DNA from: Mariprofundus micogutta
GTDB lineage: Bacteria; Pseudomonadota; Zetaproteobacteria; Mariprofundales; Mariprofundaceae
Direction of reading: 5' to 3'
Length of the DNA: 64,000 nt
NCBI RefSeq assembly: GCF_001895085.1
Contig: NZ_BDFD01000010.1
Span: 1-64,000 of the forward strand
Shown here: piece after piece, positions 54,764 through 63,840 of the stretch
How positions within the stretch are numbered: the stretch's first letter is position 1
Layout: the number at the start of each line of letters is the position of its first letter
Made by a program: the position numbers and the translations under genes
Notes under the pieces: generated by a model
The model's input: only the letters and a program-made list of their open reading frames with translations
What the model was told of the DNA's origin: nothing
The model's database searches: none

Positions 54764-57379
54764 GTGAAGACATCCGAGATTCGACAAAAATTTCTCGATT
54801 ACTTTGTATCCAAGGGGCATGAGGCTGTGGACTCCAGCTCGTTGGTGCCACATGGTGATCCGACACTGATGTTTACCAATGCAGGTATGGTGCCGTTTAA
54901 ACATGTGTTTCTGGGTAATGAAAGCCGCCCCTATGTCACCGCCACCTCTTCACAGAAATGTGTACGTGCTGGCGGCAAACACAATGATCTGGAAAATGTA
55001 GGTCATACTGCTCGCCATCACACATTTTTCGAAATGCTGGGCAACTTCTCCTTTGGCGATTATTTCAAACATGATGCCATTCGTTATGCATGGGAATTTC
55101 TCACCGTTGATCTGAAACTTGAACCGGCCCGTCTGTTTGTAACCGTCTTTGAAGATGATGATGAGGCCTATGATATCTGGACCAAAGAGATTGGAGTCCC
55201 GGAAGATAAAATTGCCCGCATTGGCGCGAAAGATAATTTCTGGTCCATGGGTGATACCGGCCCGTGCGGTCCTTGTTCGGAAATCTTTTTTGATCATGGT
55301 GCAGATGTCTGGGGTGGCCCTCCGGGTACTCCCGAAGAAGATGGTGACCGCTATGTTGAGATCTGGAATCTGGTGTTCATGCAATATGATCGTGATGAAG
55401 AGGGAACGCTGAATCCACTGCCGAAACCCTCTGTTGATACAGGTATGGGGCTGGAACGTGTTGCTGCTGTGATGCAGGGCGTTCACAATAACTACGATAT
55501 TGATCTGTTTAAAAGCCTGATTGCCAAAGCCTGTGATATTACCGGCGTTCGCTTTGGTGCCAATGCCGAACAGGATGTTTCTTTGCGTGTTCTGGCCGAT
55601 CATTTGCGCTCTGTGTCATTTTTACTGGCTGACGGTGTACTGCCAAGCAATGAAGGGCGTGGCTTTGTGCTGAGACGAATTCTACGCAGAGCTTGCCGTC
55701 ATGGCCGTCTGATTGGCATGCAGGAAGCATTCATCTACAAACTGGTGGAAGCACTGGTCAGTGAGATGGGTGCGCATTACACCGAACTGAAGGATAATCA
55801 GGCCAATATCGAGCAGGTTATCCGCATTGAAGAAGAGCGATTCATCAAAACACTGGATAAAGGTTTGAAGCTGGTTGAGCAGGCTGTGGCTGATGCAGGA
55901 GAGGGGGGCACGATTCCCGGCCAGACGCTGTTTACGCTCTACGATACATTTGGTTTTCCGACCGATCTGACTGCAGATATTCTCAAGGGTTCCGATATCC
56001 ATCTGGATATGGCCGGCTTTGAGACATGCATGGAAGAGCAGCGTACACGTGCGCGTGCAGCCTGGGGCGGTTCAGGCGAATCTGCGCTGCCGAAAGCGGT
56101 CTTTGAGTTGCGTGAAGAACGCGGGCCGACTGAATTCCTCGGTTACTCAACATTGGTGGCTGAAGGTGTGATTTCCGGGCTGATCAAAGACGGCGCTGCT
56201 GTCGAAGCCTTGAATGAAGGCGATGAGGCCTGGCTGATTTGTAATCAGACGCCGTTTTATGGTGAATCCGGTGGTCAGGTTGGTGATTCAGGTGTGATTA
56301 CCTCTGAAGGTTCCGAGTTTGTTGTTAGTGACACCAAAAAACTGCTTTCTGATCTGGTGGTTCATGTCGGCAAAGTGTCCAGAGGTTCGATCAAATCAGG
56401 GGGTATTGCGCATCTGTCTGTTGAAACGGATCGCCGCGATGCTATTCGCCGCAATCATACAGCAACGCATCTGATGCATAGTGTATTGCGCGATGTGTTG
56501 GGTGATCACGTGAAACAGGCCGGTTCACTGGTGAATCCTGAGCGTCTCCGTTTTGATTTTAATCATTTCCAGCCGGTTTCCGGTGAAGATGTTGCCAGAA
56601 TTGAAGCGGCAGTAAATGCGGCGGTCTGGAGCAATGACAGCGTTGAAACCAAACTGATGACTCAGGATGAAGCAGTTGCAAGCGGTGCGATGGCACTGTT
56701 CGGTGAAAAATATGGTGATGAAGTGCGTGTAGTTTCGGCAGGTTTTTCTACCGAGCTATGTGGCGGCACACATGTATCGCGTACCGGTGATATCGGTCCG
56801 TTCCGTATCGTGTCGGAAACAGGTATTGCTGCCGGCGTGCGTCGTATTGAAGCTGTTACAGGCCCTGCAGCGTATCAGAGTTTTGTGGCTGATATTGGCA
56901 CATTGAACGAAACAGCAGGTTCTTTGAAAGTACGTCCGTTCGAGGCGGCGGAGGCAGTTGCAAACCTGCAGGCCAAGCTGAAAGAGACAGAAAAAGATTT
57001 GGCCAGTTTGCGTGCCAGACAGGCGACAGGCTTGCTGGACGATCTGGTAAAACAGGCTGTTGATGTGAATGGTGTGAATCTGCTGGCGGCTGAAGTCAGC
57101 GGTGTAAAAGACATGCGAGATTTCATGGATAAAGCCAAAGGAAAACTGAAATCGGGTGTGCTGGTATTCGGCATGAAGAATGGGGCTAAAGTTCAGCTGG
57201 TTGCAGGTGTGACTGCTGATCTGACTGGCCAGTTCCATGCCGGGAATATTGTGCGCGAAGTGGCAATGATCTGTGGCGGTAAGGGTGGTGGAAAACCCGA
57301 TATGGCGATGGCCGGTGGCACTGAACCAGATAAGTTGCAAGATGCATTGGCATCTGTTTCAGGCCTGCTGAAGGAGTAA
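54764..57379 (+). CDS. alaS: Alanyl-tRNA synthetase
   Basis: An 871-residue class II synthetase in the usual order: aminoacylation domain (about 1-440, GMGLERVAAVMQG), editing domain (HTATHLMHSVL, the HxxxH zinc/editing signature, and CGGTHVSRTG), then a C-terminal coiled coil and DHHA1 domain ending GGKGGGKPDMAMAGG. It charges tRNA-Ala and deacylates mischarged Ser and Gly. The start is GTG, with AGGTGGAGG upstream. It follows recX closely, the common recA-recX-alaS order. Confidence 0.97.
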   Translation: MKTSEIRQKFLDYFVSKGHEAVDSSSLVPHGDPTLMFTNAGMVPFKHVFLGNESRPYVTATSSQKCVRAGGKHNDLENVGHTARHHTFFEMLGNFSFGDYFKHDAIRYAWEFLTVDLKLEPARLFVTVFEDDDEAYDIWTKEIGVPEDKIARIGAKDNFWSMGDTGPCGPCSEIFFDHGADVWGGPPGTPEEDGDRYVEIWNLVFMQYDRDEEGTLNPLPKPSVDTGMGLERVAAVMQGVHNNYDIDLFKSLIAKACDITGVRFGANAEQDVSLRVLADHLRSVSFLLADGVLPSNEGRGFVLRRILRRACRHGRLIGMQEAFIYKLVEALVSEMGAHYTELKDNQANIEQVIRIEEERFIKTLDKGLKLVEQAVADAGEGGTIPGQTLFTLYDTFGFPTDLTADILKGSDIHLDMAGFETCMEEQRTRARAAWGGSGESALPKAVFELREERGPTEFLGYSTLVAEGVISGLIKDGAAVEALNEGDEAWLICNQTPFYGESGGQVGDSGVITSEGSEFVVSDTKKLLSDLVVHVGKVSRGSIKSGGIAHLSVETDRRDAIRRNHTATHLMHSVLRDVLGDHVKQAGSLVNPERLRFDFNHFQPVSGEDVARIEAAVNAAVWSNDSVETKLMTQDEAVASGAMALFGEKYGDEVRVVSAGFSTELCGGTHVSRTGDIGPFRIVSETGIAAGVRRIEAVTGPAAYQSFVADIGTLNETAGSLKVRPFEAAEAVANLQAKLKETEKDLASLRARQATGLLDDLVKQAVDVNGVNLLAAEVSGVKDMRDFMDKAKGKLKSGVLVFGMKNGAKVQLVAGVTADLTGQFHAGNIVREVAMICGGKGGGKPDMAMAGGTEPDKLQDALASVSGLLKE

Positions 57380-57383
57380 TTCT

Positions 57384-57845
57384 ATGGGGAACACATCGGT
57401 CAGACTATATCCTTTGATTAGTAAGCTTGGTATTGCTGGCAGTTGTGTTCTTTTTACCTTGTTGGCAGTAGTTGGTTCCCTGGCATTGATGTTTACGGTG
57501 ATGACTCTGTTTGGTGTACAAGGGCAAACCGGACTCTGGATTAAGTTTTCAATTTTCGGCCCGCTGTTGATTGCCCCACCGGTTATTTATCTGTTGTTGA
57601 ACATGATTGTAGAGCTGAATCAGGCCAATGAATCATTGCAAGTCGCTCAGGCTAGTGTCAAAGAACTAGGTCAGCTTGTGCCTGTCTGTTCCTGTTGTAA
57701 AAAAGTTCGTGATGACAAGGAATATTGGGATTTACTCGAAGAGTATCTGATGTTGAACGGGGAAGGGGAATTGCCACATGGCACTTGCCCTCATTGCAAA
57801 GAAGAGCAATTTAAAGCCTATATACAACAGAATGGGAATGTTTAA
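57384..57845 (+). CDS. Two-helix membrane protein with a C-terminal CxxC zinc-type module
   Basis: A 153-residue protein. Membrane helices at about 12-42 and 48-75 are followed by a helical linker and a C-terminal module, LVPVCSCCKKVRDDKEYW, then HGTCPHC. The PxCSxCKKxRDDxxYW pattern normally ends sensor kinases or response regulators; here it follows a membrane anchor. The four cysteines probably bind zinc. Its start is five bases after the alaS stop (GAAGGAG upstream). Function unknown; a stand-alone sensor part is a guess. Confidence 0.75.
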   Translation: MGNTSVRLYPLISKLGIAGSCVLFTLLAVVGSLALMFTVMTLFGVQGQTGLWIKFSIFGPLLIAPPVIYLLLNMIVELNQANESLQVAQASVKELGQLVPVCSCCKKVRDDKEYWDLLEEYLMLNGEGELPHGTCPHCKEEQFKAYIQQNGNV

Positions 57846-57855
57846 GTGATCTGCT

Positions 57856-59298
57856 GTGGTTGATGCAGCCCTGATCGAGTCACTGTCTCAGCCTGTATCC
57901 ATTGCCTTGATGGTATTGTTAATTATTGCCTTGCTGGCCTGGCTGGTCACTTACCATAATCAGCAAAAACAGATTGAATCGCTTGAACAGGAAGGAGAAC
58001 GGTTCCGTGTTTCCTGTCAGGCACTGGAAGCTGAATTCGCTGACCAGAGAGTTGCGCATGCAACACTGACAGAGCGTATTGAACAGCTGGATAGGCAGTT
58101 GGCCGATGAACGTATGCAAGTGATTGGCAAAGATCAGAGTATCGCTCAAATCAATGCTGAATTGATCAGGCATCTTTCCCATATTGCGGAACTGGAAACT
58201 ACGCTGGATAAGGAGAGGCAGGCTGCGGAAGAAAAGCTGGCACTGCTGGAAGATGCCAAGGCCAAAATGTCTTCCGAATTCAAGCTGCTGGCCAATGAAA
58301 TATTCGAGGAGAGGGGTAAAGCCTTTTCCGTGAAGAATCAGGCCAGCCTTGATGAAGTATTGAAACCGATGCGTGAACAGCTGGGTGAATTTCGTAAACG
58401 TGTGGATGAAGTCCATTTGAATGATTCGAAAGATCGCGCTTCGCTGAAAGAACACCTGTCCCATCTCGAGAAACTGAATCGTCAGATGTCGGAAGATGCA
58501 TTGAATCTTACCCAGGCCCTCAAGGGTGACAGCAAAGCTCAGGGTAACTGGGGCGAAATGATTCTTGAGCGTTTGCTTGAATCAACAGGTTTGCGGGAAG
58601 GGCATGAATTTATTCGTGAACAGTCATTTGCCGATGAAGAGGGTAGAAGGTTCCGCCCCGATGTCGTCATCTATATGCCGGGCGACAAACAGGTGATCGT
58701 CGATTCCAAAGTATCTCTGACCGATTATGAGCAGGCTATTTCTGCGGAAGACACATCAACGCGGGACATAGCTGTTAAAGCGCACTTGCGTAGCCTCAAA
58801 GATCATATCAAAGCTCTTTCATCCAAACGTTACGATCATTTGCCGAATGTGAATTCACCCGATTATGTGTTGATGTTTGTACCGATTGAAGGTGCCTATT
58901 TGATGGCTATTGAAGCGGATCAGAGTATTTTTGAAAGTGCTTTCGAGCAACGCGTAGCTGTTGTGACCCCATCGACTCTGTATGCCACGTTGAAATTAAT
59001 CGAACAGCTATGGCGGTCAGAACGCCAGAGTGAAAACGTCGTGCACCTGATTGACCGGGCCAGTAAGTTGCACGATAAAATGGTCGATTTTATTTCAGCT
59101 TTTGAGGATGTCGGCCAACGCCTGGATCAGGCTCAGGATGCCTATGCTAAAGCCCACAATCGCATTAAATCTGGTCGCGGTAATGTCTTAAGTCAGATCG
59201 CGACATTGGGAACGCTTGCGGGTAAGACAAAAAAAGAGCTGCCAACACACCTTGTTGAATCAGCCGCACTTCAGGATCAGACAGAAGATAAAACGTGA
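57856..59298 (+). CDS. rmuC: DNA recombination protein RmuC
   Basis: A 480-residue RmuC. An N-terminal helix (about 12-32) anchors the protein or begins a long coiled coil (about 33-190). The nuclease-like core (about 225-420) has GNWGEMILERLLESTGLREG and PDVVIYMPGDKQVIVDSKVSL, with Asp and Lys of the PD-(D/E)xK type. It limits inversions and other rearrangements in E. coli. The GTG start is 10 bases from the previous stop. It overlaps the PqiA-like gene by four bases. Confidence 0.9.
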   Translation: MVDAALIESLSQPVSIALMVLLIIALLAWLVTYHNQQKQIESLEQEGERFRVSCQALEAEFADQRVAHATLTERIEQLDRQLADERMQVIGKDQSIAQINAELIRHLSHIAELETTLDKERQAAEEKLALLEDAKAKMSSEFKLLANEIFEERGKAFSVKNQASLDEVLKPMREQLGEFRKRVDEVHLNDSKDRASLKEHLSHLEKLNRQMSEDALNLTQALKGDSKAQGNWGEMILERLLESTGLREGHEFIREQSFADEEGRRFRPDVVIYMPGDKQVIVDSKVSLTDYEQAISAEDTSTRDIAVKAHLRSLKDHIKALSSKRYDHLPNVNSPDYVLMFVPIEGAYLMAIEADQSIFESAFEQRVAVVTPSTLYATLKLIEQLWRSERQSENVVHLIDRASKLHDKMVDFISAFEDVGQRLDQAQDAYAKAHNRIKSGRGNVLSQIATLGTLAGKTKKELPTHLVESAALQDQTEDKT

Positions 59299-59806
59299 GC
59301 CAGCCCTTATCCGGTATTTCCTCTGAAACAATCAGATTCGGGCTTATTCTCTGGTGTGTATCATCGCTTTTATTGATTCTCGGTATGGTCTGCCAATGTT
59401 TTCATTCAACAAGTTCTACATCTTCAATGATACATTTTCACTGCTGGGCGGTGTCACCTTTCTGTTTAAGGAAGGGGAATTCTTCCTGTTTCTGATTCTT
59501 TTCGCTTTCAGTATTGCGCTGCCATTCTACAAAATGGTTCTATCATTATTATTGGTGAGCAATCTTATTAAAGATCCGGAGCGAAAAATCAAAACAATCA
59601 ATCGACTGGCTATTGTTGGCAAATGGTCGATGACTGACGTATTTGTTATTGCTGTTCTGGCTGCCACAGTAAAGCTGGGCATGATCGCCACCATTGAAGT
59701 GCATGTTGGCTTATACGTTTTCGGTGCAGGCGTAGTCACCAGCATGTTGCTCGTCCACAGGCTTCTTTCAGGTTATGAACTGAGACCTGTATTGATTCAA
59801 CAGTGA
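59295..59806 (+). pseudogene. PqiA-like membrane protein, apparent one-base frameshift
   Basis: The joined reading gives the PqiA-family pattern: a first helix (FGLILWCVSSLLLILGM), the FNKFYIFNDTFSLLGG loop, then three more helices. The first part is in the frame of GTG 59295, the rest in the frame of 59396 (MFSFNKFY). The region is 512 bases, one short of an integral length. Restoring a base near 59388 (ATG-GnT-CTG-CCA-ATG) makes one open frame. It may be a true pseudogene, a sequencing error, or translated from ATG 59396 without helix one. PqiA proteins take part in membrane stress and lipid transfer. Confidence 0.7.
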
Positions 59807-60107
59807 TCGCTGCAGGAGATGATGGTTAAAGGTTTGTCATCAACTGCATAAACAAGACGGTTGGATTCGTCGATCCTTAATGACCAGCAAGTGGATAGAT
59901 TTTCCCTCAGTGGTTCGGGAAAGGGGATCGACAACATATTCTGAATTAATCTGTTTATATGAGGCCCCCCCGGGCAGTAGATGGTATGGCTCTTGCTTGC
60001 CTGACTGGATCATTAAATTCGCATTGCGATGCTTGTTTCAGCTGCAGAGGCTTGATTGACGCAAGAACTGTTACACGTGTAAATGAACTCTATCGAGGAG
60101 AGATAGC
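59807..60107 (+). other. Leader region of the multi-PAS kinase gene
   Basis: These 301 bases contain no convincing gene. They hold a perfect sigma-54 promoter match at 59982 and a GAGGAGAG ribosome site before TTG 60108. A short frame at 59959 overlaps the kinase start and lacks a ribosome site. Confidence 0.6.
59982..59997 (+). promoter_or_regulatory. Perfect sigma-54 promoter upstream of multi-PAS kinase
   Basis: TGGTATGGCTCTTGCT matches TGGYRYRN4TTGCW at every position, with GG and GC spaced correctly. The transcription start would be near 60008, giving a leader of about 100 bases to TTG 60108. An activator site would be needed; none is identified. Confidence 0.6.
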
Positions 60108-62822
60108 TTGGCGATTGAACAACAACAAGGTCAACCTGCAAATCAGGATGAACAATATAGACGCGAAGTGAAAGAGCATTTAAGCAATTTAATTAACCGA
60201 ATCCCTATCGGCGTTTATCTGTTTGTATCCTCTGCAGATGGAGGTATGCGCTTCGATTTTGTCAGCCCCAGATTTTGCGAGATTTATAATATTCCAGAAG
60301 AGGAGTTCATGCGTGACCCATCAGTCGCATTTAACTCGACACATCCTGATGATTACGAAAGCCTGATTACTGCTAATAAACATGCTATTGATAGTGGGAA
60401 AATTTTTTCATGGGAAGGGCGATTTATCGTTGACGGTGAAATGAAGTGGGTAGAGATAAATTCAGAGCCCAACCAGCTGTCCAATGGAGATATTCTATGG
60501 AGTGGCCTGATGAAGGACATTACCGAGCGCAAGCTGATAGAAGAAGCACTGACTAAGAGGCAGGGTGAACATGAAGAAGCCCAGAAAATTGCTCACCTCG
60601 GTCACTGGGACCTTGATCTGGTCGACAATGAACTTGTCTGGTCGGATGAGAATTATCGCATATTCGGGGTGAAACCCGGCACGGTGAATACATATGATAC
60701 TTTTCTGAAGACTGTACATCCTGATGACTATGAATTTGTGGATACGGCATACAAAGAATCAGTAAAGAACAATACGCCCTATAATATTGAGCACAGGCTA
60801 TTGATGCAGGATGGCTCAATCAAATGGGTCAATGAAGCCTGCAAGACCTTCTATGATGATAACGGTACGCCCCTGCGCTCCATTGGTACGACACTGGATA
60901 TCACTGAACGTATTAATCTGTTGAAAGACTTGAAAGTTAAGAACTCTATTCTTTCAATTCAGCAGGAAACCTCACCAGATGCCATTCTCGTGGTAGATGA
61001 GAATGCAATGATAGCCTCCTACAATCAGCGTTTTGTTGAACTGTGGAATATCCCGGAAGATCTGGTTATTGCAGGTGTAGATGAACCCGTTCTACAGACC
61101 GTTGTAAGTCAGGTCATGGATTCTGAAGCATTTCTATCCCGGGTAAGATACTTATATGAACACAGAGAGGAGAGCAGTCACGAGGAGTTGCTGTTACGGG
61201 ATGGAAGGGTCATTGATCGCTATTCCGCACCTGTGTTTGGAGAAAGGAAGCAATATTATGGACGGATCTGGTATTTCCGGGACATCACCGAGCGTAGGCA
61301 AAATGAGTTGGAGTTCCGTAAGCTCTCTCAAGCGGTGAACAGTGCTGGTGAAGGCATTATTATCACGGATGAAAATGCAGTCATTGATTACGTCAATCCG
61401 GCATTTAGCAACATTACAGGTTATGGGGCAGAGGAAGCCATAGGAAAGACGCCAGCCATGCTCAAGAGCCATGCTCAGGATCCTTCTTTTTACAAGGACT
61501 TATGGGAAACTATTACGCGTGGAGAGGTGTGGAGTGGAACCCTGATCGATAGAAAGAAAGATGGCAGCTTCTATCCTGCCATGATGTCTGTTGCACCGAT
61601 TCATGATGATCAAGGTGAAATTACCCACTATGTATCCTTACAGCAGGATATGACTGAACACCGGCAACTTGAGGAGCAGCTTTTACAGTCTCAGAAGATG
61701 GAGGCGGTAGGCACTCTTGTCGGTGGTATTGCACATGATTTCAATAATATGCTGGCAGGTATCGCAGGTAATGTTTTTCTGGCCAAAAGAAAGGCAGGAG
61801 ACAATACGGAGGTTGTTGAAAAGCTGGATAGAGTGGAAACTCTGGGTGGAAGGGCTGCTGATATGATTAAGCAACTGCTTATCTTTGCACGCAAAGATAA
61901 GGTCACTATGAAAACAGTTATGGCCGCATCATTCTTCAAAGAGGCTTTAAGGCTGGCCGAAAGTGGTGTTCCCGAAAATATCAACTTAAGCTACAATATC
62001 TCTGAAGAACAAATGCTGATTCAAGGTGACAGCACACAGCTACAACAGTTAATCATGAATCTTCTCAACAACGCGCGCGATGCAGTTTCCGGCGTCTCAA
62101 AACCAGCAATCCATTGCCAGCTCGAACCATTTTCTGCCGATGATTCGTTCAGAATAAAACATCCGGAAAATAATACAGATAATTTTATCCACTTGTTGGT
62201 TTCTGATAATGGCCATGGGATCCCTCAGGATAAACTGGATAGAATATTTGAGCCCTTTTTTACTACCAAGAGTGTAGGCAAGGGGAGTGGTTTGGGGCTT
62301 TCCATGGTCTTTGGAGCAGTAGAGCGTCATAACGGTATTATTGAGTTGCAGAGTGAGGTTGGCGAAGGAACAGTCTTTCATATCTATCTGCCGCAAGTAG
62401 AGCAGCAGCCTGAGACTATCAGTGATAAACAGGTTGATATTATCCAGGGGCAAGGAGAGAAAATACTCTTTATTGATGATGATGACATCATGCGAAGCAC
62501 AACAGCCGAAGTACTTCGTGGCCTTGGTTATGAAGTCCTCGTATCTGTTGATGGCAAGCAAGGTTTGGAGACCTTCAAGTCTAATATGAAAAATATTGAT
62601 CTCATTATCACAGACCTGGTCATGCCGGAAATGGGTGGATTGGAACTGGCCCAGGCCGTACGTCAGTTTGATGGAGCTATACCGATCATTCTTGCTACAG
62701 GTTATGATATGGATGATGTCTTAGTGGGTGATATCCCTTTGGATAATAGTCTGGTTATTAGCAAGCCATTCTCGTTCAGTGATTTGTCGCAGCTGATTCA
62801 AAAAATAATCAAGACCAAATAA
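60108..62822 (+). CDS. Soluble hybrid histidine kinase with four PAS domains and receiver
   Basis: A 904-residue kinase without membrane helices, starting at TTG 60108 after GAGGAGAG. PAS domains lie at about 25-145, 155-270, 285-400 and 405-525; those with PAC ends (DITERKL, DITERIN, DITERRQ) are clear. The His is in GGIAHDFNN (about 542), the ATPase has GKGSGLGLSMVFGAV, and the receiver (about 785-904) has IDDDD, ITDLVMPE and the ISKPF lysine. The C-terminal half resembles the kinases at 16227 and 19979. A likely cytoplasmic redox, oxygen or small-molecule sensor, but the ligand is not visible. Its promoter matches sigma-54. Confidence 0.94.
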   Translation: MAIEQQQGQPANQDEQYRREVKEHLSNLINRIPIGVYLFVSSADGGMRFDFVSPRFCEIYNIPEEEFMRDPSVAFNSTHPDDYESLITANKHAIDSGKIFSWEGRFIVDGEMKWVEINSEPNQLSNGDILWSGLMKDITERKLIEEALTKRQGEHEEAQKIAHLGHWDLDLVDNELVWSDENYRIFGVKPGTVNTYDTFLKTVHPDDYEFVDTAYKESVKNNTPYNIEHRLLMQDGSIKWVNEACKTFYDDNGTPLRSIGTTLDITERINLLKDLKVKNSILSIQQETSPDAILVVDENAMIASYNQRFVELWNIPEDLVIAGVDEPVLQTVVSQVMDSEAFLSRVRYLYEHREESSHEELLLRDGRVIDRYSAPVFGERKQYYGRIWYFRDITERRQNELEFRKLSQAVNSAGEGIIITDENAVIDYVNPAFSNITGYGAEEAIGKTPAMLKSHAQDPSFYKDLWETITRGEVWSGTLIDRKKDGSFYPAMMSVAPIHDDQGEITHYVSLQQDMTEHRQLEEQLLQSQKMEAVGTLVGGIAHDFNNMLAGIAGNVFLAKRKAGDNTEVVEKLDRVETLGGRAADMIKQLLIFARKDKVTMKTVMAASFFKEALRLAESGVPENINLSYNISEEQMLIQGDSTQLQQLIMNLLNNARDAVSGVSKPAIHCQLEPFSADDSFRIKHPENNTDNFIHLLVSDNGHGIPQDKLDRIFEPFFTTKSVGKGSGLGLSMVFGAVERHNGIIELQSEVGEGTVFHIYLPQVEQQPETISDKQVDIIQGQGEKILFIDDDDIMRSTTAEVLRGLGYEVLVSVDGKQGLETFKSNMKNIDLIITDLVMPEMGGLELAQAVRQFDGAIPIILATGYDMDDVLVGDIPLDNSLVISKPFSFSDLSQLIQKIIKTK

Positions 62823-62854
62823 CACACTGATTCCACTGCAATGGAATCAGTGTG
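62823..62854. terminator. Perfect 13-bp hairpin after the multi-PAS kinase
   Basis: CACACTGATTCCA pairs with TGGAATCAGTGTG around CTGCAA, starting at the kinase stop. There is no strong T-run, so it may be a weak terminator or an RNA-stabilising hairpin. The rest of 62855-63060 holds no gene. Confidence 0.55.
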
Positions 62855-63060
62855 AATAATCCTGTTTCGGGCCGAACTGAGTCGGCAGCCAAGTCAATGT
62901 TAAGCAGGGTAGATATTGGCGAACTGATCTGTAGCTTGTTGCTTTAGCCTGTTGAGTGGATTGCCGTCTGCAGACTGAAAAAGCAGTCAATCCATAATGG
63001 TTGTTATTTCCTGTGTATGTGAATAATTTACCAATATTCAATCTTGGATATGGCGGTAAT

Positions 63061-63390
63061 ATGAATAAATTTCCTGAAAAAACCTGTGATATTGATCGTC
63101 TGGTGCGTCACCCGAAACTGGTTGCAGCAAGCCTTGCAGGTAAAAAGACAGAACAGCGTCGCGATGGTGTGTATGCCTACCCGAACGAAGAGTTTGAACT
63201 CGATGGTGTGCCGTTTATCGTAACTGATCTGAAACGCCAGAATATCGGTGATATGACCGATGCCGATGCACAGGCTGAAGGTTATCCGTCATTGGAAATG
63301 TATAAGTCGCTGATTCTGAAAATGCATAAAGGTATGGAATGGAAGGATGATGCACAGGTGTGGGTGCACTGCTTCAAGCGCAAGGATTAA
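63061..63390 (+). CDS. ASCH-domain protein
   Basis: A 109-residue ASCH (PUA-like) protein. HPKLVAASLAGKKTEQRRDGVYAYPNEEF has the KKTEQRR RNA-binding-type motif, and a beta-barrel follows with DGVPFIVTDLKRQNIGDM. ATG 63061 is preferred over the in-frame ATG at 63001, since the domain begins there and GGCGG lies upstream. ASCH proteins bind RNA or modified nucleosides; a specific role is not known. It overlaps the convergent DUF454 gene by four bases. Confidence 0.82.
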   Translation: MNKFPEKTCDIDRLVRHPKLVAASLAGKKTEQRRDGVYAYPNEEFELDGVPFIVTDLKRQNIGDMTDADAQAEGYPSLEMYKSLILKMHKGMEWKDDAQVWVHCFKRKD

Positions 63391-63776
63391 TCGCTGTCCT
63401 GACTCTTTTGTTCGCAAACATTCATGCGCAACAGGTAGATGATTGTAAAAAGAATCAATGCCGTGCCAAATGCTACGAGATAGGGATTGGCCAGAGCAAA
63501 AGCCGCTGAATAACCACCAAAGAGAATGACCGATAACAGAGCGACGCGCCTGGAGTTGCAGGAAATGCACTCGTTCTCCTGCCAGTTTTTGATCATCGGG
63601 CCGAAGGTGCGGTTATTTAGCAACCACCTGTGCCATGACTCGGAAGACTTTGCGAAACAGCCTGCTGCGAGAAGGATAAATGGGGTAGTCGGCAGTAGCG
63701 GTAAAAACACACCGATAAAGCCTAGTCCAAGAAATAGAAATCCCATTGCTTTGTATAATGCCATGGTGCGAATCAT
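63387..63776 (-). CDS. DUF454 (YbaN-like) membrane protein
   Basis: About 129 residues from ATG 63776. The signature is LGFIGVFLPLLPTTPFILLAAGCFAKSSESWHRWLL, with two more helices at about 75-112. Three to four helices predict an inner-membrane protein of unknown function. An upstream frame to TTG 63848 adds 24 unconserved residues, and ATG 63764 is also possible. It converges on the ASCH gene and is divergent from the partial kinase gene. Confidence 0.8.
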   Translation of the reverse strand: MIRTMALYKAMGFLFLGLGFIGVFLPLLPTTPFILLAAGCFAKSSESWHRWLLNNRTFGPMIKNWQENECISCNSRRVALLSVILFGGYSAAFALANPYLVAFGTALILFTIIYLLRMNVCEQKSQDSD

Positions 63777-63840
63777 ATCTGCTCTGATATGATAGCCAAG
63801 TGAAGGGGCGGGTTTCATCCACAAAGAAAGAGAATAAACA

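Noticed and set aside
54950-55603. A 217-residue minus-strand frame inside alaS
   Set aside because: It lies wholly within the conserved AlaS catalytic domain and has no independent signal.
59959-60171. A 70-residue gene ahead of the multi-PAS kinase
   Set aside because: It overlaps the kinase start, has no ribosome site and no conserved pattern. The sigma-54 match lies inside it.
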